A stretch of DNA of 64,000 nt from Palsa-1392 sp036490335 (lineage in GTDB: Bacteria; Verrucomicrobiota; Verrucomicrobiia; Chthoniobacterales; UBA10450). Location: contig DASXEB010000019.1 in assembly GCA_036490335.1 (NCBI GenBank), positions 248,001 through 312,000 on the forward strand. The letters run 5' to 3'. Positions 54,073 through 62,594 of this stretch are shown one piece after another. Position 1 is the stretch's first letter, and every line of letters starts with the position of its first letter. The translations under genes were made by a program, and so were the position numbers. The notes beneath the pieces were generated by a model that saw nothing but the letters and a program-made list of their open reading frames with translations, did no database searches and was not told the origin of the DNA.

Positions 54073-54837
54073 CTATCGCAGGTGCCGCTGGAAAAATTGC
54101 ACCGTCAGCGCGCGCACTTTAGCATTCACCGCCGCCGAAAAATCGTGTCCTTCACCCGGAAAAAATTGCTTCGTGAAGGGATCATCGTGCCGACGCAAAT
54201 GGGCGATGAGCGGCTTGGTGTATTTCTCATAAGGAACGCGCTGGTCATCCGTCCCGTGAATGACGAGCATCGGCGGCAGCGGCTGCCGCGTCGGCCCTTC
54301 CGGATGCCCATGCCAAAAACCGCCGGCTTCTTCCACGACCGCGCCGATCCTCGGATCGCGCCGCGCCGTTTCGATGGCGGCGAACGCGCCTAACGAGTAG
54401 CCGAAAATTCCGATGCGCGCGCCGGGTTGTTGCGCGTGCACCCAGCGAACCGCATCGCGCACCGTCCCGAGCCACGTCGGAAATAATTTCAGCAGCACCG
54501 CCTCGCGGGCGAAAAGCGTGTGCGTCCGATCGAAATAATGGACCTGGTAAGCGGTGAAGCCGGCGCGTGCGAGTTGGGCGGCGACCCGCGACATTTCCGG
54601 TCCGTCAAAAACCATTCCGCCCGCGCCGTGCAAGACGAGGATCGGCGGATGCGAGCCGAACCCGCGCGGCAGATAAACATCGACCACGATTTTCACTCCG
54701 CCGCTCTCGAACGATCGATGCGAAACCGTGAACGCGCTCGATTGGTCCGGCCGCGGGATGGCACAACTTCCACATCCGACGAGCGCCGCCGCGGCACCGA
54801 GGAGTCGGCCGAATTTTCGCAGCGACATTTTCTTCAT
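54073..54837 (-). CDS. Lipoprotein-like alpha/beta hydrolase (dienelactone hydrolase type)
   Basis: A 254-residue alpha/beta hydrolase. The N-terminus holds a short hydrophobic segment and Cys residues (LVGCGSCAIPRP), probably a lipoprotein signal. VLHGAGGMVF forms the oxyanion hole, the nucleophile elbow is FGYSLGAFAA, the acid is in VIHGTDDQRVP and His in GEGHDFS. Substrate unknown. It converges with sucA. Confidence 0.87.
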   Translation of the reverse strand: MKKMSLRKFGRLLGAAAALVGCGSCAIPRPDQSSAFTVSHRSFESGGVKIVVDVYLPRGFGSHPPILVLHGAGGMVFDGPEMSRVAAQLARAGFTAYQVHYFDRTHTLFAREAVLLKLFPTWLGTVRDAVRWVHAQQPGARIGIFGYSLGAFAAIETARRDPRIGAVVEEAGGFWHGHPEGPTRQPLPPMLVIHGTDDQRVPYEKYTKPLIAHLRRHDDPFTKQFFPGEGHDFSAAVNAKVRALTVQFFQRHLR

Positions 54838-54911
54838 CCACGATCTATACGCGAGCCGGACGCGCTGCGCGGGCTTGCGCGCGCCGCGGAGTTGGCGCTT
54901 GTTGTTAGGCC

Positions 54912-56048
54912 ATGAGCTCGAAGGATCACGTATTCACCCTCGGCATCGAGGAGGAATTCGCGATCGTCGATCCCGAAACGCGCGAGCTGCGCTCCCACAT
55001 TCAGGAGATTCTCGAGGGCGGAAAAGTCACGCTCAAGGAGCAGATCAAGCCCGAGATGCATCAATCGGTCGTCGAGCTCGGGACGGAAATTTGCCCGTCG
55101 ATCGCCGACGCGCGCATCCATGTGATCGATCTGCGCAGCCGCCTCGCCGAGCTCGCAGGCCGGAGCAATCTGCGCATCGCTTCCGCCGGGACGCATCCGT
55201 TTTCGCATTGGCATGACCAGCTCATCACCGAGGGCGAGCGCTACCAGGAAATCGTCAAGGACATGCAACTCCTCGCCCGCGCGAATCTCATTTTCGGTCT
55301 GCACGTGCACGTCGGCATTCCCGATCGCGAATCGGCCATCCATGTCATGAATCAGGCGCGTTATTTTTTGCCGCATCTTTACGCGCTCTCGGTCAACTCG
55401 CCCTTCTGGGTCGGGCGCAACACCGGCCTGAAAGGCTACCGCCTGAAAGTGTTCGAGCGCTTCCCGCGCACCGGCATTCCCGATTCGTTCGACTCGCTCT
55501 CGGAGTATGAAGATTACTGCAAGCTGCTGGTGAAAACCGGCTGCATCGATAACCCGAAAAAAATCTGGTGGGACATCCGTCTCCATCCGTTTTTCGACAC
55601 CCTCGAAGTGCGGGCCTGCGATGCGCAATCGCGGGTTGACGACACCCTCGCGATCGCCGCGCTCATCCAGGCGGTGGTCGCGAAGCTCTACAAATTGTTC
55701 CGGCAAAACACGACCTTCCGCGTTTATCGGCGGCGCCTGCTCGATGAGAATCGCTGGCGCGCCGCGCGCTACGGCATCGATGGGAAGTTGATCGATTTCG
55801 GCCGCGAAGCGGAAGTGGAAACCCGCAGTCTCGTGCAGGAGCTGCTCGATTTTATCTCGACCGAAGTCGAGGAACTCGGGACCGCGCGCGAGATGGTGCA
55901 CGTAAAAAAAATTCTCGCAGAAGGCACCGGCGCCGATCGCCAGCTCGCCGCGTGGGAGCGGCGTCACAACATGCACGACGTCGTCGACCAGATCGTGCGC
56001 GAGACGTACGAAGGACTGCACGTGCCGGCGCCGGCGGCCGCGGCCTAA
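54912..56048 (+). CDS. YbdK-type carboxylate-amine ligase (GCS2 family)
   Basis: A 378-residue ligase of the glutamate-cysteine ligase 2 family: TLGIEEEFAIVDPETREL at the N-terminus with ATP/Mg residues, the LHVHVGIPDRESAI segment, and WWDIRLHPFFDTLEVRACDAQ. Members join an amino acid to a small amine or thiol; the true product is not predictable here. The start ATG abuts a GTTAGGC word, and the TAA stop lies inside a CCTAACGA word. Confidence 0.9.
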   Translation: MSSKDHVFTLGIEEEFAIVDPETRELRSHIQEILEGGKVTLKEQIKPEMHQSVVELGTEICPSIADARIHVIDLRSRLAELAGRSNLRIASAGTHPFSHWHDQLITEGERYQEIVKDMQLLARANLIFGLHVHVGIPDRESAIHVMNQARYFLPHLYALSVNSPFWVGRNTGLKGYRLKVFERFPRTGIPDSFDSLSEYEDYCKLLVKTGCIDNPKKIWWDIRLHPFFDTLEVRACDAQSRVDDTLAIAALIQAVVAKLYKLFRQNTTFRVYRRRLLDENRWRAARYGIDGKLIDFGREAEVETRSLVQELLDFISTEVEELGTAREMVHVKKILAEGTGADRQLAAWERRHNMHDVVDQIVRETYEGLHVPAPAAAA

Positions 56049-56059
56049 CGAGTAAAGGA

Positions 56060-56560
56060 GTGGACGCGGCGGTTCTTTCGCTCGAGCCGGCCGATCCGTT
56101 CGCGCCGGAAAGTTTGCGGCTCGCTGCGGCGCTTTGGGCGGAGCTAAGCGCGCTTTATCCGGAGCAAACCGAGCCGCCTTTTCCGCCGCGCGACATTGTG
56201 GGCGAGCGCGCGGTCTTCATGCTGGCGTCGTTAGGCGGGAAAGCCCTCGGCTGCGGCGCGGTGCGGCCGTTTCCCGATGGCGCGCCCGGGATCGCGGAAC
56301 TCAAACGCATGTATGTCGCGCCAGGAGCGCGGCGAGGCGGCGTCGCGGGCGCGCTCGTCACCGCGCTCGAAGATTGGGCGCGGGCGCGCGGTTATCGCGC
56401 GATGCGTTTGGAAACCGGGCGGCGCCAACCGGCGGCGATTCATTTGTATGAGCGGGCTGGTTACTTTTCCATTCCACCCTACGCGCAACACATCGACGAT
56501 CCGCTCGCCGTTTGTTTCGAAAAATCGCTCGTCTGGCAAAAGAACGCGCCGGCGGTCTAG
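56060..56560 (+). CDS. GNAT-family N-acetyltransferase
   Basis: About 166 residues. The acetyl-CoA loop is in APGARRGGVAGALVTALEDWA, with RLETGRRQPAAIHLYERAGY at the C-terminus. I use GTG 56060, 11 bases after the ligase stop, although AAAGGAG overlaps it closely; homology begins only a few residues in. Substrate unknown. Confidence 0.8.
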   Translation: MDAAVLSLEPADPFAPESLRLAAALWAELSALYPEQTEPPFPPRDIVGERAVFMLASLGGKALGCGAVRPFPDGAPGIAELKRMYVAPGARRGGVAGALVTALEDWARARGYRAMRLETGRRQPAAIHLYERAGYFSIPPYAQHIDDPLAVCFEKSLVWQKNAPAV

Positions 56561-56613
56561 TGCGCGCTGTCTGCGTTGCCCGCGCGCGGTTCTCGGGTAA
56601 TCTGAGCGCTCCA

Positions 56614-57639
56614 ATGCCTGACCGACCACTCGTCAAAACCGTCGCGATCGATCCAGAATTAATTCCGGGCGCGCACAACGCTGTCCACGATTGCCTGCGC
56701 CTCCAGCCTAACGAGCGCATCACCATCATCACCGACGAAGCGACGCGCGAGATCGCCGCCGCGCTCCAGGCCGAAGTCGAGGAGGTCGGCTCGGAGTTTG
56801 CCGTCTTTGTTTTGGAAAAATACGCCGAGCGTCCCCTAACGAACATGCCGCAGATCATCCTCGACGATCTCAACACGTCGCAGGTCTCGATCTTCGCCGC
56901 GCAAACGCAGCGGGGCGAACTCGGCTCGCGCATGCAGATGAGCGAGATCGTGAACAAGAATCACATCCGCCACGGCCACATGGTGAACATCAGCCGGCCC
57001 ATCATGCTCGAAGGCATGCGCGCCGATTTTCGCGCGATCGACGAGCTCAGCCAGCGGCTGGTCGAGCGCGCGCGCAAAACGAAACGCGTCACCTGCCGCA
57101 CGGCCGCCGGGACCGATTACACCGCCGATCTTTCCGCCAACCTGCGCTGGCTCAAAACGAGCGGCATCATCACGCCGGAAAAATGGGGCAACCTGCCCGG
57201 CGGTGAAATTTTCACCTCGCCCTTCGACTCGAACGGCATCTTCGTCGTCGATGGCGTGGTCGGCGATTATCTTTGCCAGAAATACGGCGACATCCAGGCG
57301 ACCCCGCTCACGATCGAGATCGCGGACAACCGCATCCGCTCGCTCGCCTGCGACAACCAGGAGCTGCTCGAAGAATTTCGCGCCTACACGAGCACGGACG
57401 AGAACAGCAACCGCGTCGGCGAATTCGCCGTCGGCACGAACACCGCCTGCACCCACGTCATCGGCAACATTTTGCAGGACGAAAAAATCCCCGGCATCCA
57501 CATCGCCTTCGGCCATCCCTACGCCGAGCACACCGGCCAGACCTGGCTCTCGAAAACGCACATCGACTGCGTCGGCCGCGACTTCGACATCTGGTTCGAC
57601 GACGAACAGGTGATGCGCAAAGGCAAATTCCTCATTTAG
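56614..57639 (+). CDS. M29-like aminopeptidase
   Basis: A 341-residue protein resembling thermophilic M29 aminopeptidases (AmpS/PepS type). The C-terminal metal-binding region is visible: NLPGGEIFTSPFDS, VGEFAVGTNTACTH, GIHIAFGHPYAEHTG and HIDCVGRDFDIWFD carry the Glu, His and Asp ligands. Start at ATG 56614. The anomalous island begins directly after it. Confidence 0.82.
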   Translation: MPDRPLVKTVAIDPELIPGAHNAVHDCLRLQPNERITIITDEATREIAAALQAEVEEVGSEFAVFVLEKYAERPLTNMPQIILDDLNTSQVSIFAAQTQRGELGSRMQMSEIVNKNHIRHGHMVNISRPIMLEGMRADFRAIDELSQRLVERARKTKRVTCRTAAGTDYTADLSANLRWLKTSGIITPEKWGNLPGGEIFTSPFDSNGIFVVDGVVGDYLCQKYGDIQATPLTIEIADNRIRSLACDNQELLEEFRAYTSTDENSNRVGEFAVGTNTACTHVIGNILQDEKIPGIHIAFGHPYAEHTGQTWLSKTHIDCVGRDFDIWFDDEQVMRKGKFLI

Positions 57640-57650
57640 CCGCCGATCCA

Positions 57651-57719
57651 TTGTAGGGCAGGCGCCCCGCCTGCCGACGTTAACCATCCGACACGGCAAC
57701 CAAGTCGGTCGCCCTACAA
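57651..57719. repeat. 69-bp palindromic element with 9-bp terminal inverted repeats
   Basis: TTGTAGGGC at 57651-57659 is mirrored by GCCCTACAA at 57711-57719. Inside the left half a second hairpin GGCAGGCG-CCC-CGCCTGCC (57658-57676) is perfect. This is a compact REP or MITE-like unit at the start of the island. Confidence 0.8.
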
Positions 57720-57742
57720 ATCCGGGCAGCAAAACCCGCGTC

Positions 57743-58036
57743 GCCGCACCGCAAGTCACGACGAGCCGTTTCAACTCTCTTACAGACCGCTTCAACTCGC
57801 CGTCGGATCGTTTAAAGTCCGCGTAGATTCTGCAAAACCGCGCGTCGCGGCACCGCTAGCGCGCGTCGCCCGACCGCAACTGCGCGTCAGACCGTTCCAA
57901 GTGCGCGTTGCCCGTCCCCAAGCGCGCGTCGACCGATCACAAGTGCGCATCGCCGCCACTCAAGCGCGCGTAAATTTCGCCCAAGTCAGCGACAGATGAC
58001 CAAAAATGCGCGTCGAACCGTCCAACTGCGCGTCGG
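57743..58036. repeat. Degenerate 21-bp-period array C (about 14 units)
   Basis: Consecutive 21-base units ending in GCGCGTC(G/A), for example CCCGACCGCAACTGCGCGTC and GACCGTTCCAAGTGCGCGTT, run from 57743 to 58036 with no spacers. In one frame they read heptapeptides such as DRFNSPS and DRSKCAL, but several units contain stops, so this array is not coding. It ends next to the beta-lactamase remnant. Confidence 0.8.
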
Positions 58037-58054
58037 ACGGCTTGGTACTGCTGA

Positions 58055-58451
58055 GCCTCGGCCGCGACTGGAAACGCCTATCGAAACTGGACCACTCCCA
58101 AAGGCGCGCTCGCCCTTCTCGTGGCCTTGCAATCTCAGCGTGGCCTCTCACGGGAGAACTAGGCGTTGCTGTTGAAGTTGATGACCGAAGCCGTCCCGGG
58201 CGCGAAACGCCTCAAAAGGCGATTTGCCTGCCGGAACGCTCGTCGCATAAGACCGGCACCGTCGGCGCTCGCAACGGCATCACCTCTGCGACCAACTACG
58301 TCGGCCTTATACTCTGCCCGATGGCCGACACTTGGCGGTGGCCGCATTCGTCTCCGATTCCCACGCCAATGATGACACCCGGAATGCGATTATCGCCCGC
58401 CTGGCCAAGCCGCTTGCGATCGCGCGTAATCGCAGGACGATGAGGCGCTAG
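58055..58451 (+). pseudogene. Class A beta-lactamase remnant, C-terminal half, frameshifted
   Basis: Joining frames gives clear class A beta-lactamase sequence: YRNWTTPKGALALLVALQ, LLLKLMTEAVPGAKRLK, GDLPAGTLVAHKTGTVG with the KTG motif, NGITSATNYVGLIL, then PDGRHLAVAAFVSDSHAND and ending NAIIARLAKPLAIA before TAG at 58449. At least three small indels break the frame, near 58160, 58210-58250 and 58312. The N-terminal half with the SxxK and SDN motifs is absent; array C lies in that position. It cannot make an active enzyme. Confidence 0.85.
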
Positions 58452-58687
58452 CGGTAGGCCTTGACTCTCGACGTACTCGGCCGCGCGGTTGCGCGCATGT
58501 GCGCGGACGAATTTTCAATTCCTCGTAGGTGCCTTTCCCCTGCTCAGGAGCGCCCTCGCCGCCCGGTAGTTCGCCGTGTGATCCGCGACCAATTTATGCT
58601 GGGGTAGTCAGGTACATTGCGGCTATCTGATCACTCGCTTCGGATGACTCAGCTGTGAAGGTTAGGCCGGACGCCGGTCTCCCGCTC

Positions 58688-59920
58688 CTAGACAACGGCC
58701 CACCATGGACACGCCACTAACCTCGATTCCAGAATACGAATCTCCGGATCGCAGCTAACCAACAACCCACGAACACAATTTCCGTACTGCTGCCGGAAAG
58801 TTCGAAGGTGACGTGCCTCTGAACCCTTCACTGATTTCGACGCTTTCACCTCTATCGGCACCAACTTACCATTCTCCTCCAGCACAAAATCGACTTCTTG
58901 ACCGGAAGCAAGACGCCAATGGAAGAGGTCTCGGGTTGGGTCGCCGTCCTTCCACACCGACAGGTCACTAGCTATCAGCGTCTCGAGATGAAATCCCGTC
59001 GGCGTCGTTTCGCGCGCCGCAGCCAGCGCAAGCGCTGCGTCAACCATGAATATTTTTGGTGCCTTAATGACCCGGGCTCCTGGATTACGTGAGTAAGGAG
59101 GCAACATCTCAATCAGGTAACTGCGCTCTAGCGCTTCCAGCCAGCGCCTGATGGTAGTAACAGCCACGCCGAGCTCGTTCGACAACTTGGAAGCATTCCA
59201 CTCCTGTCCAGTTCTCGCGGCCAACAGCCGCACGAATGCTTCCAGACGAGCCGGGGTTTCCACAGCAAGTATCTCCCGGACATCCCTATTCGAGAAGACC
59301 TCAACATAGTCATCCAAAATACGCAATCGTTGTTCCCTTGGCGCCGCGACTGCGCGCGGGAAACCACCGGTCTTTACTACGTCCTGCCACTCAAGTTGTC
59401 CGCTTGCGGATGCACGCTGACCTAGCTGTTGGACCACCTCTCTGTCACTTCCGCCAAAAAGAAAACTCCATCCCAGGTGATGATCGCCGAACCGCAACTC
59501 GCTTAGTGTAAGGGGGCGGAGTGTTCTGTATGCTGCGCGTCCAAGTAGTGAATCTCCAACGGCCTTCCCCATGCGAGGCTGGTTTGACCCACTAAGGAGA
59601 TACAGCCCCTTGCGCTGGTCCTTGTCCACGACTGCTTTGATGGACAAAAGGAGGTCCGGTGTCCGCTGAGCTTCGTCAATGAAGGCTCCGCGCTCGCCGA
59701 GGCTTGCGAGGAATCCTTCAGGGTCCGCCAACGCCTGTTCCCGCACGTCGCGGTCATCCAATGTCCGATGGGCTAAACCTCGCTCCCGTGCGATTTCCTG
59801 ACAAAGTGTGCTCTTCCCGACCTGGCGAGCACCCATAACGGCGACGACAGAGTAGAGGGCGAGGTCAGCCTCTACGACCGTTTTGAGTGACCGCGGATAA
59901 GCACCACTTGCATTTGCCAT
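58688..59920 (-). CDS. AAA ATPase with DUF4143 C-terminal domain
   Basis: A 410-residue protein. Walker A is GARQVGKSTL near residue 30, Walker B-like GAFIDEAQRTPDLL follows, then YLLSGSNQPRM. The C-terminal part (about 215-400) holds a winged helix and the DUF4143 nuclease-like core with EVDFVLEENGKLVPIEVKAS. Such genes are widespread, mobile and often horizontally acquired; function unknown. Codon use is less GC-biased than the flanking chromosome and there is no CCTAACGA copy. An AT-rich divergent promoter region separates it from the next gene. Confidence 0.88.
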   Translation of the reverse strand: MANASGAYPRSLKTVVEADLALYSVVAVMGARQVGKSTLCQEIARERGLAHRTLDDRDVREQALADPEGFLASLGERGAFIDEAQRTPDLLLSIKAVVDKDQRKGLYLLSGSNQPRMGKAVGDSLLGRAAYRTLRPLTLSELRFGDHHLGWSFLFGGSDREVVQQLGQRASASGQLEWQDVVKTGGFPRAVAAPREQRLRILDDYVEVFSNRDVREILAVETPARLEAFVRLLAARTGQEWNASKLSNELGVAVTTIRRWLEALERSYLIEMLPPYSRNPGARVIKAPKIFMVDAALALAAARETTPTGFHLETLIASDLSVWKDGDPTRDLFHWRLASGQEVDFVLEENGKLVPIEVKASKSVKGSEARHLRTFRQQYGNCVRGLLVSCDPEIRILESRLVACPWWAVV

Positions 59921-59973
59921 ATAAGAATTCTATATTGCCTTCTTGGGAACAATATAACGTTTGGAGACACTGT

Positions 59974-60513
59974 ATGGCAAATGCGTATTCAATGGACGAC
60001 CTGCTCGAGTTTATCGACCACGCTAGTGACCGGGGGTTAATGCCTGCGGCCACGGCACAGGCGCTTGCCGTGGCCACCCGTAATGTTTTGGGGGTGCTCA
60101 CTGACGAAGAGAAGTGCGATCTAGGCGGCCAAGACCTTGATGCTGTCATTAAACGCTTTAACAACAAGCGCGCTAAGGATTTCAATCCATCATCCTTGAA
60201 GGAATATGCGCGCCGCGTGCACCGAGCCATTGACCTTTACCTAAACTGGCGCGCCGACCCAGCGAACTTCACGGTTAAGACTCGAACTACCGCTGGTTCT
60301 CGGAAGAAGGGAAAGGCCGCTGAGATAACTGACCATGACGAGGGAAACTCCGCGTTCGACCCGACAACGGTTGGTCAACCCGGAACGTACCAATCGTCCC
60401 TTCCGGTAAGAGCCGGAGTTGTAGTGACGCTAGCTAACGTTCCGCATGACCTGACGACGGCCGAAGCAAATCGCTTGGCAGAATTTATCAAGATGCTCGC
60501 TGTCGCGCCGTAA
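59974..60513 (+). CDS. Orphan protein, island-borne
   Basis: A 179-residue protein with a GGAG ribosome site ten bases before ATG 59974. The N-terminal half is helical (DDLLEFIDHASDRGLMPAAT, then PSSLKEYARRVHRAIDLYLNW), reminiscent of the SAM-like core-binding domain of integrases, but no catalytic domain follows. The linker is Lys/Thr-rich and the C-terminal part reads RAGVVVTLANVPHDLTTAEANRL shortened here. I recognise no family. It is transcribed divergently from the ATPase. Confidence 0.65.
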   Translation: MANAYSMDDLLEFIDHASDRGLMPAATAQALAVATRNVLGVLTDEEKCDLGGQDLDAVIKRFNNKRAKDFNPSSLKEYARRVHRAIDLYLNWRADPANFTVKTRTTAGSRKKGKAAEITDHDEGNSAFDPTTVGQPGTYQSSLPVRAGVVVTLANVPHDLTTAEANRLAEFIKMLAVAP

Positions 60514-60793
60514 TGCTGAACGCCGACTTAGATTCTGGCAGCTAGTATAGGAACCGTCCACCTCGCCGACGCCACCTACGACCTCTTTCGTCCCTTCCAC
60601 GGGTTGGGCCGGTTCAACAAGGGCAAGGATCGCCCTACGGCGCGGTCGTTGGCGTGCTACAGACCGTGCTGCAAATGATGGAGAACGGCGATACCTTACG
60701 GCGGTGTCGCCACCACCCATGTTGACCGAGTCGGTTCGCAATCGGCTTTAATCAGCACGAAACCAGACGCGTTCGTTACCTCGCTGCTCCTCC
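60514..60793. other. Intergenic stretch without recognisable gene
   Basis: About 280 bases between the orphan gene and vapC. Short plus-strand frames here show no family motif and contain stops. It may be decayed coding sequence, but nothing can be named. Confidence 0.4.
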
Positions 60794-61207
60794 TCATCTG
60801 AGCCAGTGAATCTTTTTCAATTCCTTCTCGACGGCTTTGAACTCCGGATCCCCGGTCACTAGCTCGGCGTTGCGCGTCTTCGCGAGGGCTGCGGCGAAAC
60901 AGTCCGCGTAAGACATCTTTTTCGTGGCTTTGAAAATGGCCGCTTCGCGGACCAGCTCCAAGTCGCGCGCGTCTACGGGGACAAGTTCGACCGGCATGCC
61001 AGCGATCTCGTGCGACTTGGAATCCGCCATTTCCTGCGAGGCCCCGCGCATGATCGAATAGTAAATCTCGCCCCAATTGACGACGCTCATGAGCAATCGG
61101 GGATTTCCCTTTTCGGCTTTGAGCAAAATCTTTTCGACCTCTTCCGCGCCGGGTTCGTCGTTGAACAAGACCATCAGCGCGTGGGCGTCCAAAACCATCG
61201 TAGCCAT
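60794..61207 (-). CDS. VapC-type PIN-domain toxin
   Basis: A 137-residue PIN ribonuclease. MVLDAHALMVLFNDEPGAEE gives the first Asp, NWGEIYYSIMRG the Glu, MSYADCFAAALAK the second Asp pair and ELVTGDPEFKAVE the last Asp. It pairs with the AbrB-type antitoxin gene two bases upstream. VapC toxins cleave tRNA or rRNA when antitoxin is lost. Confidence 0.9.
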   Translation of the reverse strand: MATMVLDAHALMVLFNDEPGAEEVEKILLKAEKGNPRLLMSVVNWGEIYYSIMRGASQEMADSKSHEIAGMPVELVPVDARDLELVREAAIFKATKKMSYADCFAAALAKTRNAELVTGDPEFKAVEKELKKIHWLR

Positions 61208-61209
61208 GA

Positions 61210-61455
61210 TTACAGGTCTCGTTCGCGTTTCCGCTCCGACATGAAGACCTCCATGGCCTTGGTGCCCTTCAAGGAACCGCGCAGGCGACGGCGGTGCTGC
61301 GCCGTCAGCGGCTTGAGCACGATATGGTCGTGGTGCTTGTAAACGACAGCGCGGGTCCCTTCGCTGATCTCGAAATCCTTGCGCAGCCAGCTTGGGATCA
61401 CGACTTGCCCCTTCACGGTGAATGAGACGGTGTCAGTTTTCGGTGTGGAACTCAT
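61210..61455 (-). CDS. VapB-type (AbrB/SpoVT fold) antitoxin
   Basis: An 81-residue protein. The swapped-hairpin DNA-binding domain is at the N-terminus (SFTVKGQVVIPSWLRKDFE, then EGTRAVVYKHHDHIVL); the C-terminal tail is highly basic and would bind the toxin. It precedes vapC by two bases, in the usual antitoxin-first order, and probably autoregulates. Confidence 0.88.
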   Translation of the reverse strand: MSSTPKTDTVSFTVKGQVVIPSWLRKDFEISEGTRAVVYKHHDHIVLKPLTAQHRRRLRGSLKGTKAMEVFMSERKRERDL

Positions 61456-61701
61456 GATTCGAAATACTACTAGTGGCTTGAAAGTAAGGCAACCGATTAA
61501 TTGTAGGAATTGTCACCAGCCAATCAAATGACAACCCTGCAGAGGCCAAAACATTCGCGAAATATTTTCTTGCGGCGTTGCGGATTTTTCCCTAAACCCG
61601 TTGCCTAACGAGTCCCGGCGAATTCCTCCAGCTCTTCTGTTGGTTTCCGTGAGTGACTCCCAAATCACTAACTACAGCCTAACGAACAAAGGAGAATAAT
61701 T

Positions 61702-62436
61702 ATGGATAAAAGAGATCGTGTACGGATCGACCAGATTAATCGGGTCGGACAATTCGGAATTACGAACGCGGCGGATTGGACGCCGGCGGGCGGCGGGCCG
61801 GCGACGCCCGCGCAAACCAACGCGGCCAGTCTTTACGACCAGCTCAATACTCCCGACACGGGTATCGTGGCGCTGCTTTCAAACTACGGCACGGGCCGGG
61901 CGACTGGCGCGGCCGATTCTCACGGCGGGGTGGTGAGCAAGGCGACGGTGCGCAACGGCATCATGCTCGATCTCGCCGATTGGAATGAAGCCGCCGCCGC
62001 GATCGCGAGCGCGCAGAATAAACCGGAAATCATGGCCGGTTTTCATCCGCCGCACGGCGTGAGCATGGAGGATTTCCCGAACGAGGTGAATGCGATCATC
62101 GCCGCCGCGACTCCGCTGGAAAGTGATTTCGTCGCCCTCGGGTTCGCGGCCAATTTTATCCAGGATATGAAGGATCGCGTGACGGCTTTCGGCAACGCGA
62201 AGGATGACAAAGATGAGGGATTGCAAAAGCAGGTCGGCTCGCACGGCGGCTCGAGCGCGACGATTCGCGCGGGTCTGACCGTGACCAAACAACTCAACGT
62301 GCTGATGAAAAATCTCTACAATGGCAATGCCGAGAAGACTGCGGCCTGGGCGACCGCTTCGCACATCGAGCGGGTCGGCACGAGCGGAAAGAAAAAACCT
62401 CCCGGCAACAGCGGCACGACTCCGCCGGCGAAATAA
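61702..62436 (+). CDS. Hypothetical Ala/Gly-rich protein
   Basis: A 244-residue protein with a good ribosome site (AAAGGAG before ATG 61702) directly after a CCTAACGA word. The N-terminus has no signal peptide. A helical core (residues about 60-215) includes LADWNEAAAAIASAQNKPEI and EVNAIIAAATPLESDFVALG; the last 20 residues are Lys/Pro/Gly-rich (KKKPPGNSGTTPPAK). It resembles uncharacterised Verrucomicrobia proteins in general character, but I cannot name a family. Confidence 0.75.
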   Translation: MDKRDRVRIDQINRVGQFGITNAADWTPAGGGPATPAQTNAASLYDQLNTPDTGIVALLSNYGTGRATGAADSHGGVVSKATVRNGIMLDLADWNEAAAAIASAQNKPEIMAGFHPPHGVSMEDFPNEVNAIIAAATPLESDFVALGFAANFIQDMKDRVTAFGNAKDDKDEGLQKQVGSHGGSSATIRAGLTVTKQLNVLMKNLYNGNAEKTAAWATASHIERVGTSGKKKPPGNSGTTPPAK

Positions 62437-62594
62437 CGACGGGCGCCGGCATCGTGCGGCGCGGGACAGTTCGCGTCTGATTTTTCGTCACGACTCCGGG
62501 AAGGAATAGCGGGCGCGGCGGACGATGACGCCGTCGAGATGCTCGGCCACGGATCGCGTCTTGTCGCGCGTCATCCGCATGGCATGCTCTGGCG

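Noticed and set aside
58006..58443. Intact plus-strand protein gene over the beta-lactamase remnant
   Set aside because: Only part of this frame matches the beta-lactamase; the rest matches in other frames, showing frameshifts.
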